Shown piece after piece: positions 36,372 to 45,012 of a stretch of 64,000 nucleotides of DNA (position 1 is its first letter; each line of letters opens with the position of its first letter). The position numbers were made by a program, and so were the translations under genes. Under the pieces are notes generated by a model. The model made no database searches. It worked only from the letters and a program-made list of their open reading frames with translations, and was not told the DNA's origin. The stretch is from Fodinibius salipaludis (GTDB taxonomy: Bacteria; Bacteroidota; Rhodothermia; Balneolales; Balneolaceae), in the NCBI RefSeq assembly GCF_002287075.1, contig NZ_NSKE01000003.1, positions 310,001 to 374,000 of the forward strand, read 5' to 3'.

Positions 36372-36396
36372 TAGAGCGATTTGACAAATCGCTCTA
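36372..36396. repeat. REP-like palindrome, right copy
   Basis: TAGAGCGATTTG, A, CAAATCGCTCTA, identical to the left copy except for the central base. It flanks the RAYT remnant on its 5' side, 18 bases before the start codon. Confidence 0.85.
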
Positions 36397-36405
36397 CTTG
36401 ATTGA

Positions 36406-37272
36406 TCAAAATTGTTTTACAATACTCTCCACCTGTCGAGCATAGCTTCCGCCAAACAAATTAGTATGCACCAGCAGGGGATATAGATTGTAGATATCCT
36501 TGCGCTGCGAAAACCCGGAAGACGTTGGATAGGCCTCTTCATAAGCGCTGTAAAAATTACTTGGGAATCCCCCGAACAGATGAGTGAACGCCAGCTCTAT
36601 TTCGCGATGCCCGTAATATACGGCCGGATCGTAAACAGTGGCATTCCCATCTTGGTCAAAAAAGTAATTACCTCCCCAAAGATCACCATGTAATAAGCTG
36701 GGAGGTTCATCCGGAAAAATATCGGGCAGTTTTTTATACATTGCTTTAAAACGGGAAACCGTATCGGATCCTAACTTCCCACTGTTGGCAGCCATTTGGA
36801 GCTGAGGCTCCATGCGCTCCTGAATAAAGAAATCAACCCAATTGTCATGAGGAGTATTAGACTGTGGAAGACGACCGATAAAGTTGTCGTGATCCAGTCC
36901 ATAGGATTCGTTGTGATGCTTGTGAAGCCGAGCTAACGCTTGACCAAAATTACTGGCTGAATTCGGTTTCGAATGCCCTTCAGATACAAATTCTTGCAGC
37001 AAAAAGCCTGTACCATCATCCGTTTCTCCGGTAGCTAATACTGAAGGAATACGCAGCGGAGTATCCGTTGATTTGAGCAACTCAAGCCCTTTCTCTTCAA
37101 CTACGAACATATGCGGATCGGCCGACGTATTCCATTTCAAAAAGCAGATGGTTTCATCAGCCAATGTAACTTTTGCTGCTTGGTTGATACTGCCGCCCGA
37201 AACTTGCCGGATAGACGTTATAGGCTGATCTACTGTTTGCCGGATTTCCTGTTTAACAGAATTCGGAATCAT
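36406..37272 (-). CDS. Fructosamine kinase family protein
   Basis: 288 residues with the aminoglycoside-phosphotransferase-like fold: GGSINQAAKVTL (P-loop), the ATP-binding Lys in FLKWN, catalytic HGDLWGGNYFF (about 193-203) and the metal Asp in VYDPAVYYGHREIE. These kinases phosphorylate ketoamine adducts (ribulosamines, erythrulosamines or fructosamines) on glycated proteins, which destabilises them. The gene overlaps the phosphatase gene upstream by four bases, a coupling that fits protein deglycation. It lies next to the transposase remnant. Confidence 0.9.
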   Translation of the reverse strand: MIPNSVKQEIRQTVDQPITSIRQVSGGSINQAAKVTLADETICFLKWNTSADPHMFVVEEKGLELLKSTDTPLRIPSVLATGETDDGTGFLLQEFVSEGHSKPNSASNFGQALARLHKHHNESYGLDHDNFIGRLPQSNTPHDNWVDFFIQERMEPQLQMAANSGKLGSDTVSRFKAMYKKLPDIFPDEPPSLLHGDLWGGNYFFDQDGNATVYDPAVYYGHREIELAFTHLFGGFPSNFYSAYEEAYPTSSGFSQRKDIYNLYPLLVHTNLFGGSYARQVESIVKQF

Positions 37273-37781
37273 TTTTGGACATGTCTTTCAAGTTCGTTGA
37301 GCAGGTTTTCACAACTTCGTTTCACAATCTGGAACACATTTTCAAATCCTTCCGGTCCGCCATAATAGGGGTCGGGGACTTCCCCATCACCCGGACTGGG
37401 GTCAAAATCGCGCATGAGGCCTATTTTATGCTCATGATCCCCAGTAGCCATTTGACGAACATTTTTTAGATTCTCATTGTCCATTGCCAGAATAAAATCA
37501 TAATAGTCCAGATCGGAAGCCTCAAATTGACGCGCTTTTGAATGGAGTGTAATACCGTGTTTTTGGGCAGTACGTTGACTTTTGCTATTGGCGGATTCCC
37601 CTATATGATAGGCAGAGGTACCTGCAGAATCGACCTCAAAATGATTTTCAAGGTCGCGTTCGTTGATCAAATGTTGGAATATGCCCTCAGCGGTCGGACT
37701 TCGACAAATGTTGCCAAGGCATACAAAACAGATTTTATAGTGGTTTTCTCTGGTTATGGGGTCATTTACGGGGGTATCCAT
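37269..37781 (-). CDS. Low-molecular-weight protein tyrosine phosphatase
   Basis: 170 residues. The active-site loop C21-L-G-N-I-C-R27-S (C-x5-R-S) is at the N-terminus of the domain, and the general acid lies in the VPDPYYGG segment near residue 138. A short extra N-terminus (about 15 residues) precedes the usual start. It is coupled to a fructosamine kinase gene downstream. Some LMW-PTP homologues act on ribulosamine-5-phosphates, so a protein-deglycation function is a reasonable alternative to tyrosine signalling. Confidence 0.9.
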   Translation of the reverse strand: MDTPVNDPITRENHYKICFVCLGNICRSPTAEGIFQHLINERDLENHFEVDSAGTSAYHIGESANSKSQRTAQKHGITLHSKARQFEASDLDYYDFILAMDNENLKNVRQMATGDHEHKIGLMRDFDPSPGDGEVPDPYYGGPEGFENVFQIVKRSCENLLNELERHVQK

Positions 37782-38089
37782 ATAGCAAATACAATTAATT
37801 TATGATCGGTTTAATAGATTATAGGCAATAAAATAATGGCTGAAGACAATAAAGTATAGCTTAAAGATTTGCAATAATTCTAATTTGCAAATTGTTATCG
37901 CAATGCTTTTTATAGGTCGCTTGCAATGTAAAATATGCCTCAGAATGTGAATTGGTGAGTAAAGACTTGTATCTTTGGGGTTCATTTATTTTGATAAAAA
38001 TTTATTAGAAAACTTAAGCTACTGTAAGGTTTAGAAAACCCTTATATTGATAGCTTTCAAAAGCCAATAGAGAACGTACAGCGGCCTTT
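37782..38089. other. Divergent intergenic region upstream of ileS
   Basis: AT-rich, about 310 bases, between the phosphatase (minus) and ileS (plus). A TATCTTTG at 37970-37977 resembles a -7 element, but no TTTG is found at the right spacing, so the promoter is tentative. No T-box or other leader structure is recognisable. Confidence 0.4.
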
Positions 38090-41000
38090 ATGAGTAAACA
38101 ATTTGATGAAGTCAGAAGATTAAATTTTTCAAAACTTGAAGTAGAAACCCTTAAGTGGTGGAAAGAGAATAATATCTTTGAGAAAAGTGTTTCTACCCGC
38201 GAAGAAGGAATCCCCTTTACCTTCTATGAGGGACCACCCACGGCAAATGGCAAGCCGGGCATACATCACGTGCTGGCACGTACCGTAAAAGATATGTTTT
38301 GCCGGTACAAGACCCTGAAGGGATTTCGAGTTGATCGTAAGGCCGGCTGGGATACCCATGGCCTTCCCGTAGAGATTGAAGTGGAAAAAGAGCTCGATCT
38401 CGAGGGACGTGAACAAGTAGAGGAGTATGGTATTTCGGAATACAATGAGAAGTGCCGAAACAGTGTCCTCAAATACAAAGATCTTTGGGATAAGCTTACA
38501 AACCGTATGGCTTATTGGGTTGACTTGGACGATCCCTATATCACCTTCGACAACGATTACATTGAATCTGTTTGGTGGGCGTTTAAGACACTGCACGAAA
38601 AAGGTCTGGTTTACAAGGGATATAAGATTCAATGGTATTCGCCGGGCAGTGGAACCGTATTGTCATCACACGAAGTTGCTCAGGGCTATGAAGAGGTTCA
38701 GGATCCTTCCATTTTTGTAAAATTTAAAGTAGAAATGGCCGAGGATGTTTACTTTTTGGCCTGGACAACCACGCCGTGGACGATTATTTCAAATATGGCA
38801 TTGGCGGTGAATCCTAATCTCGATTACGCCAAGATTGAACTCTCCGAAGGCGATCGGACTGAATATTATATCATGGCCAAGGAGTGCATCGATGAAGTGA
38901 TCGACCATGAGTATGAGATTGTAGAAGAATACAAGGGCGAAGAGTTGGTTGGCTGGACCTATGAACCAGTATTTGATTATGCCCTTGAAGAATATGATAA
39001 GGATGATGCATGGAAGGTTGTCTCGGCCGACTTTGTAACAACAGAAGAAGGTACTGGCGTTGTACACACCGCACCTGCTTTTGGTGCTGATGATTATGAA
39101 ATGGGACAGGAGCATGACATCCCAATGTTTAATCCAATTGACCAAGACGGAAAATTTACCGACCAGGTGCCCGATTTTGAGGGGCAGTGGTTCAAGGATG
39201 CCGATAAGGAGATTTCTCGTGCAATTAAGGATAAATACCTGATGTACAAGCATGAGACCTATCTGCACAATTATCCGCACGACTGGCGCAAGGGTACACC
39301 CTTGATGCAGTACCCGGTGGAATCATGGTTTATCCGTACTACGGATGTGAAAGACAAAATGGTGGACTTCAATAAGAAAATTAACTGGAAGCCGCCAAGT
39401 ACGGGAAGCGGACGTTTTGGAACGTGGCTCGAAAATAATGTGGATTGGGCGGTTTCGCGTCAACGCTACTGGGGAACGCCCATCCCGCTTTGGGTAAGTG
39501 ATGAGAATCCCGAGCATGTGGAAGTGGTAGGAAGTGTTGAGGAGCTTAAGAAAAAAGCTGGTTTGCCCGATGATGAAGAGCTCGATCTACACCGCCCTCA
39601 TATCGATGATATTACGTGGGAAGGCCCCGGTGGCGGCACGATGCGACGCATCCCCGATCTGATGGATGTCTGGTTCGATTCCGGATCAATGCCGTTTGCG
39701 CAATGGCACTATCCGTTTGAAAACAAAGATAAGTTTAAAGAAAATTTTCCTGCTGATTTTATTGCCGAAGGCGTTGATCAAACGCGCGGATGGTTCTATA
39801 CGCTCCATGCATTGGGTACGATGCTTTTTGATCAGCCCGCCTATAAAAATGTAGTATCTAACGGGCTTGTGCTTGATGAAGACGGCAACAAAATGAGCAA
39901 GTCTAAAGGCAATACCGTCGAGCCATTTGAGGTTATTCAGGAGTACGGTGCCGATACGGTACGCTGGTATATGATGAGTAATTCATCGCCGTGGGAGAAT
40001 CTGCGATTCAGTGAAGACGGATTGCAGGAAACACAGCGGAAGTTTTTCAATACTATTGTAAATACGTACTCGTTCTTTGCGATGTATGCTAATATAGATG
40101 GTTTTGCGTATTCCGGTTCACAAATACCGGTTAGCGATCGCGTAGAGATGGATCGGTGGATTATTTCCCGTTTGAATACCACTGTGAAACTGGTAGATGA
40201 GTATTTGGATGATTACGAGCCGACCAAAACAGCGCGTACCATTGAGCACTTTGTAGATGAGCTTAGCAACTGGTATGTGCGTCGTAATAGACGCCGATTC
40301 TGGAAAGAGGGAAAGAGTCTGGACAAACAGGCTGCCTATCAAACACTATATGAATGCTTGGTAGATTTGGCTAAATTGATTAGTCCTATTGCTCCGTTTT
40401 TGGGAGAATGGCTGTATCAACGGTTGAATGAAGTAACCGAGGCGGATGAGGAGTCGGTACATATTTCCTTCTATCCGACGGTTGAAGAAACGGCTATTGA
40501 CAAGCAGCTGGAACACCGCATGGAGCTGGCGCGACATATTTCATCCATGGTGTTGAGTTTACGCAATAGGCTGGAGCTCAATGTTCGTCAGCCGTTGTCA
40601 CGCATTATTCTGCCTATAGAAAAAGAAGAAGACCGACAGGCTATTGAGTCGGTCAAAGAAATTATACTGGACGAAGTAAATGTTAAGGAAGTACAGTTTG
40701 TGGATGATGATTCCGGAATTGTCCACAAGTCTGCCAAACCTAATTACCCCAAGCTTGGTAGTAAGCTTGGTAGCAAAATGAAGCCTGTAGCATCAAAAGT
40801 GGCCGAATTGACTACCGAAGAGATCACTGAATATGAGGAGACCGGATCTATTGAATTAGATCTGGGTGAACAGGGTATTGTACAGCTCGGTGAAGATAGT
40901 CTCGAAATTATCCGTACCGGCCTGGAAGGTTGGTCGGTTGAAACCGAAAAGGGATTAAGTGTAGCCCTTGATACCGAGTTGACTGAAGAGCTTATTCAAG

Positions 41001-41260
41001 AGGGATTAGCACGAGAATTTGTTAATCGCATCCAGAATATGCGTAAGGAAGCGGATTTTGACGTAGAAGATCGTATTATTATAGGCTTCGAGGGTTCAGA
41101 AGAACTTGAAGAAGCGGTAACAACGATGAAAGATTATATTAAAAGCGAAACTCTGGCAGAGGAAATTTCATCCCAAAAATTAGAAGTATCAGATTTCGTA
41201 AAAAGTTGGGAGATTGGCAATAGTGAATCAACCATTTCTATTAGAAGAAACCCTAATTAA
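38090..41260 (+). CDS. ileS: Isoleucyl-tRNA synthetase
   Basis: 1056 residues. The class I HIGH-like motif is GIHH at 57-60 and the KMSKS motif is at 601-605. Between them lie the editing domain (TTPWTI at about 223-228 and the GTGVVH region near 321) and the catalytic-domain segments such as WFDSG near 528. The C-terminal anticodon-binding domain and further beta domain follow. It is the long, eukaryal/archaeal-like type common in Bacteroidota. It charges tRNA-Ile and edits valine. It is followed 14 bases later by a DksA-like gene and then lspA, probably co-transcribed. Confidence 0.96.
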   Translation: MSKQFDEVRRLNFSKLEVETLKWWKENNIFEKSVSTREEGIPFTFYEGPPTANGKPGIHHVLARTVKDMFCRYKTLKGFRVDRKAGWDTHGLPVEIEVEKELDLEGREQVEEYGISEYNEKCRNSVLKYKDLWDKLTNRMAYWVDLDDPYITFDNDYIESVWWAFKTLHEKGLVYKGYKIQWYSPGSGTVLSSHEVAQGYEEVQDPSIFVKFKVEMAEDVYFLAWTTTPWTIISNMALAVNPNLDYAKIELSEGDRTEYYIMAKECIDEVIDHEYEIVEEYKGEELVGWTYEPVFDYALEEYDKDDAWKVVSADFVTTEEGTGVVHTAPAFGADDYEMGQEHDIPMFNPIDQDGKFTDQVPDFEGQWFKDADKEISRAIKDKYLMYKHETYLHNYPHDWRKGTPLMQYPVESWFIRTTDVKDKMVDFNKKINWKPPSTGSGRFGTWLENNVDWAVSRQRYWGTPIPLWVSDENPEHVEVVGSVEELKKKAGLPDDEELDLHRPHIDDITWEGPGGGTMRRIPDLMDVWFDSGSMPFAQWHYPFENKDKFKENFPADFIAEGVDQTRGWFYTLHALGTMLFDQPAYKNVVSNGLVLDEDGNKMSKSKGNTVEPFEVIQEYGADTVRWYMMSNSSPWENLRFSEDGLQETQRKFFNTIVNTYSFFAMYANIDGFAYSGSQIPVSDRVEMDRWIISRLNTTVKLVDEYLDDYEPTKTARTIEHFVDELSNWYVRRNRRRFWKEGKSLDKQAAYQTLYECLVDLAKLISPIAPFLGEWLYQRLNEVTEADEESVHISFYPTVEETAIDKQLEHRMELARHISSMVLSLRNRLELNVRQPLSRIILPIEKEEDRQAIESVKEIILDEVNVKEVQFVDDDSGIVHKSAKPNYPKLGSKLGSKMKPVASKVAELTTEEITEYEETGSIELDLGEQGIVQLGEDSLEIIRTGLEGWSVETEKGLSVALDTELTEELIQEGLAREFVNRIQNMRKEADFDVEDRIIIGFEGSEELEEAVTTMKDYIKSETLAEEISSQKLEVSDFVKSWEIGNSESTISIRRNPN

Positions 41261-41274
41261 GAAAGTGAGCTATT

Positions 41275-41682
41275 ATGGCATCATCAAAAAATGAAAATAA
41301 AGATACAGAGCGCGTTTCTCCTTATTCTGATGAGGAGTTGGAATATTTCAAAGAGATTATCTTAAAGAAACGTGAAGAAGCTGAGCGAGAGCTCGAGTCG
41401 CTTCAAAGTACTTTGCGCGACAGCATGGAAAATGCCAGCGATGAGTCAGCGTATTCGTTCCACATGGCTGATGCCGGGACAGATGCCCAGGAGCGTGAAA
41501 AAACGTACATGCTTTTTAACAGAACGAAGAAATTTATTCGTTATCTGGATGACGCTCTAAAACGGATCGAAAATAAGACCTACGGTGTTTGTAAAGTGAC
41601 GGGTAAGAAAATTTCCAAGGGTCGGCTCGAAGCGGTGCCCCATACTCAGCTTAGCATTGACGCAAAACTCAAGCGTAAATAA
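41275..41682 (+). CDS. TraR/DksA-like protein lacking the zinc-finger cysteines
   Basis: 135 residues, with a predicted coiled coil about 20-60 (KEIILKKREEAERELESLQ) and the DksA globular/tail pattern YGVCKVTGKKISKGRLEAVPHTQ. Only one Cys remains (about residue 109) where DksA has a four-Cys zinc site, so zinc binding is unlikely. DksA-type proteins bind RNA polymerase through the secondary channel; Asp residues at the coiled-coil tip (MADAGTDA) are present. Located between ileS and lspA on the same strand. Confidence 0.88.
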   Translation: MASSKNENKDTERVSPYSDEELEYFKEIILKKREEAERELESLQSTLRDSMENASDESAYSFHMADAGTDAQEREKTYMLFNRTKKFIRYLDDALKRIENKTYGVCKVTGKKISKGRLEAVPHTQLSIDAKLKRK

Positions 41683-41691
41683 TTTTTTCGG

Positions 41692-42285
41692 TTGGATAGA
41701 ACAAAGATAACAGCTCTTTCAGTCCCGGCACTGGTCGTCATTTTGTTAGATCAGCTTAGCAAGCACTGGATTCGTCTTAATCCGCAGTGGCATTATGCTG
41801 ATCTAATTCCGGGATGGCTTACATTTAACTATACCCAGAATCCGGGTATGGCCCTGGGGATGCGCTGGGCTTCGACGGAAGTGATCAGTGGTATTGCTAT
41901 TTTAGCCACTATCGCTATCCTTTCGTACGTGCTCTATAATCGAGAGGATGCTACCGTAGGATATCTCGTTTGTATGGGATTAATACTTGGTGGAGCCATA
42001 GGAAATATCATCGATCGCCTGATTATGGGATATATTGAATCATACGGTGGTATTTTAGAAGGGCATGTAATCGACTTTATTCATTTCAATCTAACGATTA
42101 GTGGATATCCCGTTTTTCCGTATATCTTTAATGTTGCCGATGTGGCCATCAGCACTGCCATAATTGCTATGCTTATTTTTCACAAACGGATTGTGCCACA
42201 AAATCTGTCGGGAACAAAACGGCAAGATCAGCCAAACGACGAAAAGGCAGCCGACATACAGCGTTCTGTGGATGTGGGAGGGTAG
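41692..42285 (+). CDS. lspA: Lipoprotein signal peptidase II
   Basis: 197 residues from a TTG start (no nearer ATG). Four transmembrane segments. The catalytic Asp pair is present: Asp108 in GNIIDRL and Asp150 in FNVADVAIS; LDQLSK near residue 19-24 and NYTQNPGMALG near 46 are also family signatures. It cleaves diacylglyceryl-modified prolipoproteins, of which there are several in this window. Sequence runs past the usual end by about 30 polar residues. It ends the ileS/dksA-like run. Confidence 0.93.
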   Translation: MDRTKITALSVPALVVILLDQLSKHWIRLNPQWHYADLIPGWLTFNYTQNPGMALGMRWASTEVISGIAILATIAILSYVLYNREDATVGYLVCMGLILGGAIGNIIDRLIMGYIESYGGILEGHVIDFIHFNLTISGYPVFPYIFNVADVAISTAIIAMLIFHKRIVPQNLSGTKRQDQPNDEKAADIQRSVDVGG

Positions 42286-42435
42286 CTTTGTTGGGAGGAG
42301 AAGTGAGAGGTGTTAAGGGGTTTTGAAAGATAAGCTAATGTTAGGGTAACTACCTGATTTAGCAAGAAATTTCTAAATGATTCATTCGTTACTTATCTTG
42401 AAACAAGTCAATTCTTCAAAATCTTATTTCACCTT

Positions 42436-42651
42436 ATGAGTCCTGCAAAAAAACTCATTGAACAACGAAAAGATATTTTAGGTGGCACCCCTGTCTTTAA
42501 AGGGACACGTGTTCCAGTGAAAACCTTTTTCGAGTATTTAGAAGCTGATCATTCGATTCCCGAATTTTTGGAAGATTATCCTACCGTTTCCCGCCAGCAA
42601 GCTATTGATGTACTTGAATCTTTAAAAAATCAGCTTCTTCAGCCTCAATGA
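42436..42651 (+). CDS. DUF433-family antitoxin-like protein
   Basis: 71 residues. The segment GGTPVFKGTRVPVKTFFEYLEADHSIPEFLEDYP is the DUF433 core, a small DNA-binding-like domain often paired with PIN-like toxins. Its stop overlaps the start of the next gene by four bases (ATGA), a common toxin-antitoxin arrangement. It probably neutralises and autoregulates with the downstream protein. Confidence 0.85.
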   Translation: MSPAKKLIEQRKDILGGTPVFKGTRVPVKTFFEYLEADHSIPEFLEDYPTVSRQQAIDVLESLKNQLLQPQ

Positions 42652-42983
42652 TTATTAGAATTTTATTGGACGAATGCCTTCCAAAGAAATTGAAACACCG
42701 AATTGAGGAATTAGATCCTGATTTCATTGTAAGTACCGTCCCAGAAATGGATTGGGCTGGAGCAAAAGATGGAACCTTGCTTTCAAAGGCGCAGAAAGAT
42801 TTTGATGTATTTATAACCAGTGATCGAAATCTAAGTTTTCAACAATCTATTGAAGATGTTGGAATCCATGTACTGCTTTTAGTTGCATCTACAAATATTT
42901 ATGAAGATCTCCTACCCTTAGTTGCAAAGTTAGAACCAGTTATCAAGAATTGCGAGAAAGGCCAATTTAGTAGAATTAAGTAA
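42648..42983 (+). CDS. DUF5615 PIN-like toxin
   Basis: 111 residues. The start LLDECLPKKL carries the first acidic residue of a PIN-like nuclease core, and DVFITSDRNLSFQQ carries the later Asp. DUF5615 proteins are PIN-like, and are often found directly after DUF433 proteins, as here with a 4-base overlap. RNase activity on tRNA or mRNA is inferred from the family only. The pair is inserted between lspA and ribBA, among conserved housekeeping genes. Confidence 0.85.
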   Translation: MIIRILLDECLPKKLKHRIEELDPDFIVSTVPEMDWAGAKDGTLLSKAQKDFDVFITSDRNLSFQQSIEDVGIHVLLLVASTNIYEDLLPLVAKLEPVIKNCEKGQFSRIK

Positions 42984-43116
42984 GTAGTTTCTCTCTAACC
43001 CACGTACGGCTCAACTCGGAAAGACCTCGCCATTTCCTTGCCTCTCTATCATTTATTAGCTAATCTTTCATTAATAAGTTCAACACTGTTGCGCCTGCCG
43101 GTTATGCGTAAGGTCT

Positions 43117-44382
43117 TTACTCCTCGGTAACAATGCTATCAATGAAATCGGGGCTGTGAGGATCTAACTCATCGAGTTTTAGATCGTGGCCCATCTTATC
43201 GCGCTTAGTTTTCAGGTATTTCGCATTTTCGGGATAAGCACCCACTTCGATAGGTACTCGTTCGGTCATTTCCAATCCAAAACTTTTTAAGCCGACACGC
43301 TTAACGGGATTGTTCGTCATAAGGCGCAACTTTGAGATACCCAGGCTGCGTAGGATCTGTGCCCCAACACCGTAGTCACGGGCATCAGGTTCAAAACCAA
43401 GCGCTTCATTGGCCTCAACGGTATCCAATCCCTCTTCTTGTAGTTTATATGCTTTTAGCTTGTTCACTAATCCAATGCCGCGGCCTTCCTGATTCATATA
43501 TAGAACAACCCCACGACCCTCTTCTTCAACCTGAAGCAGTGCCTGATGTAGTTGCTCCCCACAGTCGCAACGCTTAGAGCCAAAAATGTCCCCCGTCATA
43601 CAAGAAGAATGGACTCGGACTAATACAGGCTCGTCTTCATTCCATTCACCTTTGGCTAACGCCAAGTGATGATCGCCGGTAAGGCGCTCCTGAAAAGCAT
43701 GGAGCTGAAAGTCGCCGTAAATGGTGGGTAGGTTCACATCCACTACCTTGCGCACCAGCGACTCGTTTTGCATGCGATAGGAGATTAGATCCTTGATGCT
43801 GATCAGTTTCATATCGAACTCATCGGCAATTTCGACCAGATCGGGCAAGCGGGCCATCGCCCCATTATCTTTCATAATTTCGCAAATAATGCCCGCCGGT
43901 TGGAGTCCCGCCAGTCGGGCCAAATCGATAGCCGCTTCGGTATGTCCAGCGCGACGCAAAACGCCGCCTTCGGTGCCAATGAGCGGAAATATGTGACCGG
44001 GACGTCGAAAATCACCGGGTTCTGCATCCTTTTTAATCATCTCCTTAATAGTATTGGCGCGGTCGCCAGCAGAGATACCTGTAGTAGTAAGCTCCTTGTG
44101 ATCCACCGAAACCGTAAAAGCGGCCTCATCGGGATCAGCGCCCTCGGTTACCATATAGTCGAGATTGAGGGAGTACGCTTTTTCGCGTGTTATGGGCACA
44201 CAGATGAGTCCACGGCCATATTTGGCCATAAGATTGACAGCTTCGGGCGTTACCTTTTCTGCCGCCATAACGAAATCACCTTCGTTTTCGCGATCCTCGT
44301 CGTCGGCAACGATAACCATACGTCCTTCTTTAATATCTTCGATAGCGACTTCTATACTATCGAAGTTGATATCAGCGCCCAT
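43117..44382 (-). CDS. ribBA: Bifunctional DHBP synthase / GTP cyclohydrolase II
   Basis: 421 residues. N-terminal RibB domain (about 1-205) with DDEDRENEGD and the RAGHTEAAIDLARLAG segment. C-terminal RibA domain (about 206-400) with the zinc site in SSCMTGDIFGSKRCDCGEQL and the GTP-binding RHSG-type region NQEGRGIGLVNKL. Together these make the first committed intermediates of riboflavin synthesis from ribulose-5-phosphate and GTP. It follows yajC by 20 bases. No FMN riboswitch is seen upstream of either gene. Confidence 0.95.
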   Translation of the reverse strand: MGADINFDSIEVAIEDIKEGRMVIVADDEDRENEGDFVMAAEKVTPEAVNLMAKYGRGLICVPITREKAYSLNLDYMVTEGADPDEAAFTVSVDHKELTTTGISAGDRANTIKEMIKKDAEPGDFRRPGHIFPLIGTEGGVLRRAGHTEAAIDLARLAGLQPAGIICEIMKDNGAMARLPDLVEIADEFDMKLISIKDLISYRMQNESLVRKVVDVNLPTIYGDFQLHAFQERLTGDHHLALAKGEWNEDEPVLVRVHSSCMTGDIFGSKRCDCGEQLHQALLQVEEEGRGVVLYMNQEGRGIGLVNKLKAYKLQEEGLDTVEANEALGFEPDARDYGVGAQILRSLGISKLRLMTNNPVKRVGLKSFGLEMTERVPIEVGAYPENAKYLKTKRDKMGHDLKLDELDPHSPDFIDSIVTEE

Positions 44383-44402
44383 AAGTGATTGTGGAGACTT
44401 AG

Positions 44403-44711
44403 TTAATCTTGATTGGGGTTCACATCCGAAATAGAGCTTTTCTTAAACCGTGCTTTAACACCTTTATCAATTTCAGCCAGTACGGTATCTTCATCAACAG
44501 TGGTTACCTTGGCAATCATTCCACCGGAAGTCACAATTTTATCTCCTTTTTCAATATTGTCAACCATTTCTTGAAGCTCTTTCTGCCGCTTCGTTTGTGG
44601 TCGGATGATAAAGAAATAGAATATGGCAAAAATAGCTCCTAAAAAGATGAGACTTGACCAACCTCCTCCGCCGTCCGGAGAACCCATTAATAATAGTGCG
44701 ATATTTAACAT
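44403..44711 (-). CDS. yajC: Sec translocase accessory subunit YajC
   Basis: 102 residues: one N-terminal transmembrane segment (about 20-42) followed by FFIIRPQTKRQKELQEM and the GDKIVTSGGMIAKV beta-domain, both diagnostic of YajC. It associates with SecDF and YidC at the inner membrane. It lies 20 bases before ribBA. Confidence 0.93.
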   Translation of the reverse strand: MLNIALLLMGSPDGGGGWSSLIFLGAIFAIFYFFIIRPQTKRQKELQEMVDNIEKGDKIVTSGGMIAKVTTVDEDTVLAEIDKGVKARFKKSSISDVNPNQD

Positions 44712-45012
44712 GAAATAACTTGTTTAATTACTTTCAACGTATTTAAAAAAGAGTGTACAAAGATAGTATTTTTGGCGGCTTGCTCCAATTTTGGGGAATA
44801 ACTTAAATTTCTTCTTGGAATGAGGTTTTCAGGGACTTGGGTACCTTGTATTAAACCTCGTTACAAAGCAGAGTATTGGTACCAGATAACCGGAGATAAC
44901 GTGTCATCCTGAACCCCGATGTGTCGGGACAAACTTTGTTTCAGGATCTATATAAAATTTTGAATCAATAGATGCTGAAATGAATTCAGCATAACACAGA
45001 GTAAGGTTGATG
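44712..45012. other. Intergenic region with a REP-like hairpin
   Basis: About 300 bases between yajC and fadJ, both transcribed away to the left. At 44906-44947 there is a nested inverted repeat: outer arms ATCCTGAA / TTCAGGAT and inner arms CCCGA / TCGGG. It looks like a dispersed intergenic repeat; no other copy is in this window. Confidence 0.5.

Noticed and set aside
38129..38632. Minus-strand frame of 167 codons inside ileS
   Set aside because: Shadow of the ileS coding sequence; no independent protein features.
43900..44388. Plus-strand frame of 162 codons across ribBA
   Set aside because: Antisense shadow of a clear riboflavin gene.
44383..44402. FMN riboswitch before ribBA
   Set aside because: Only 20 bases separate it from yajC, and no RFN-type sequence is seen upstream of yajC either.
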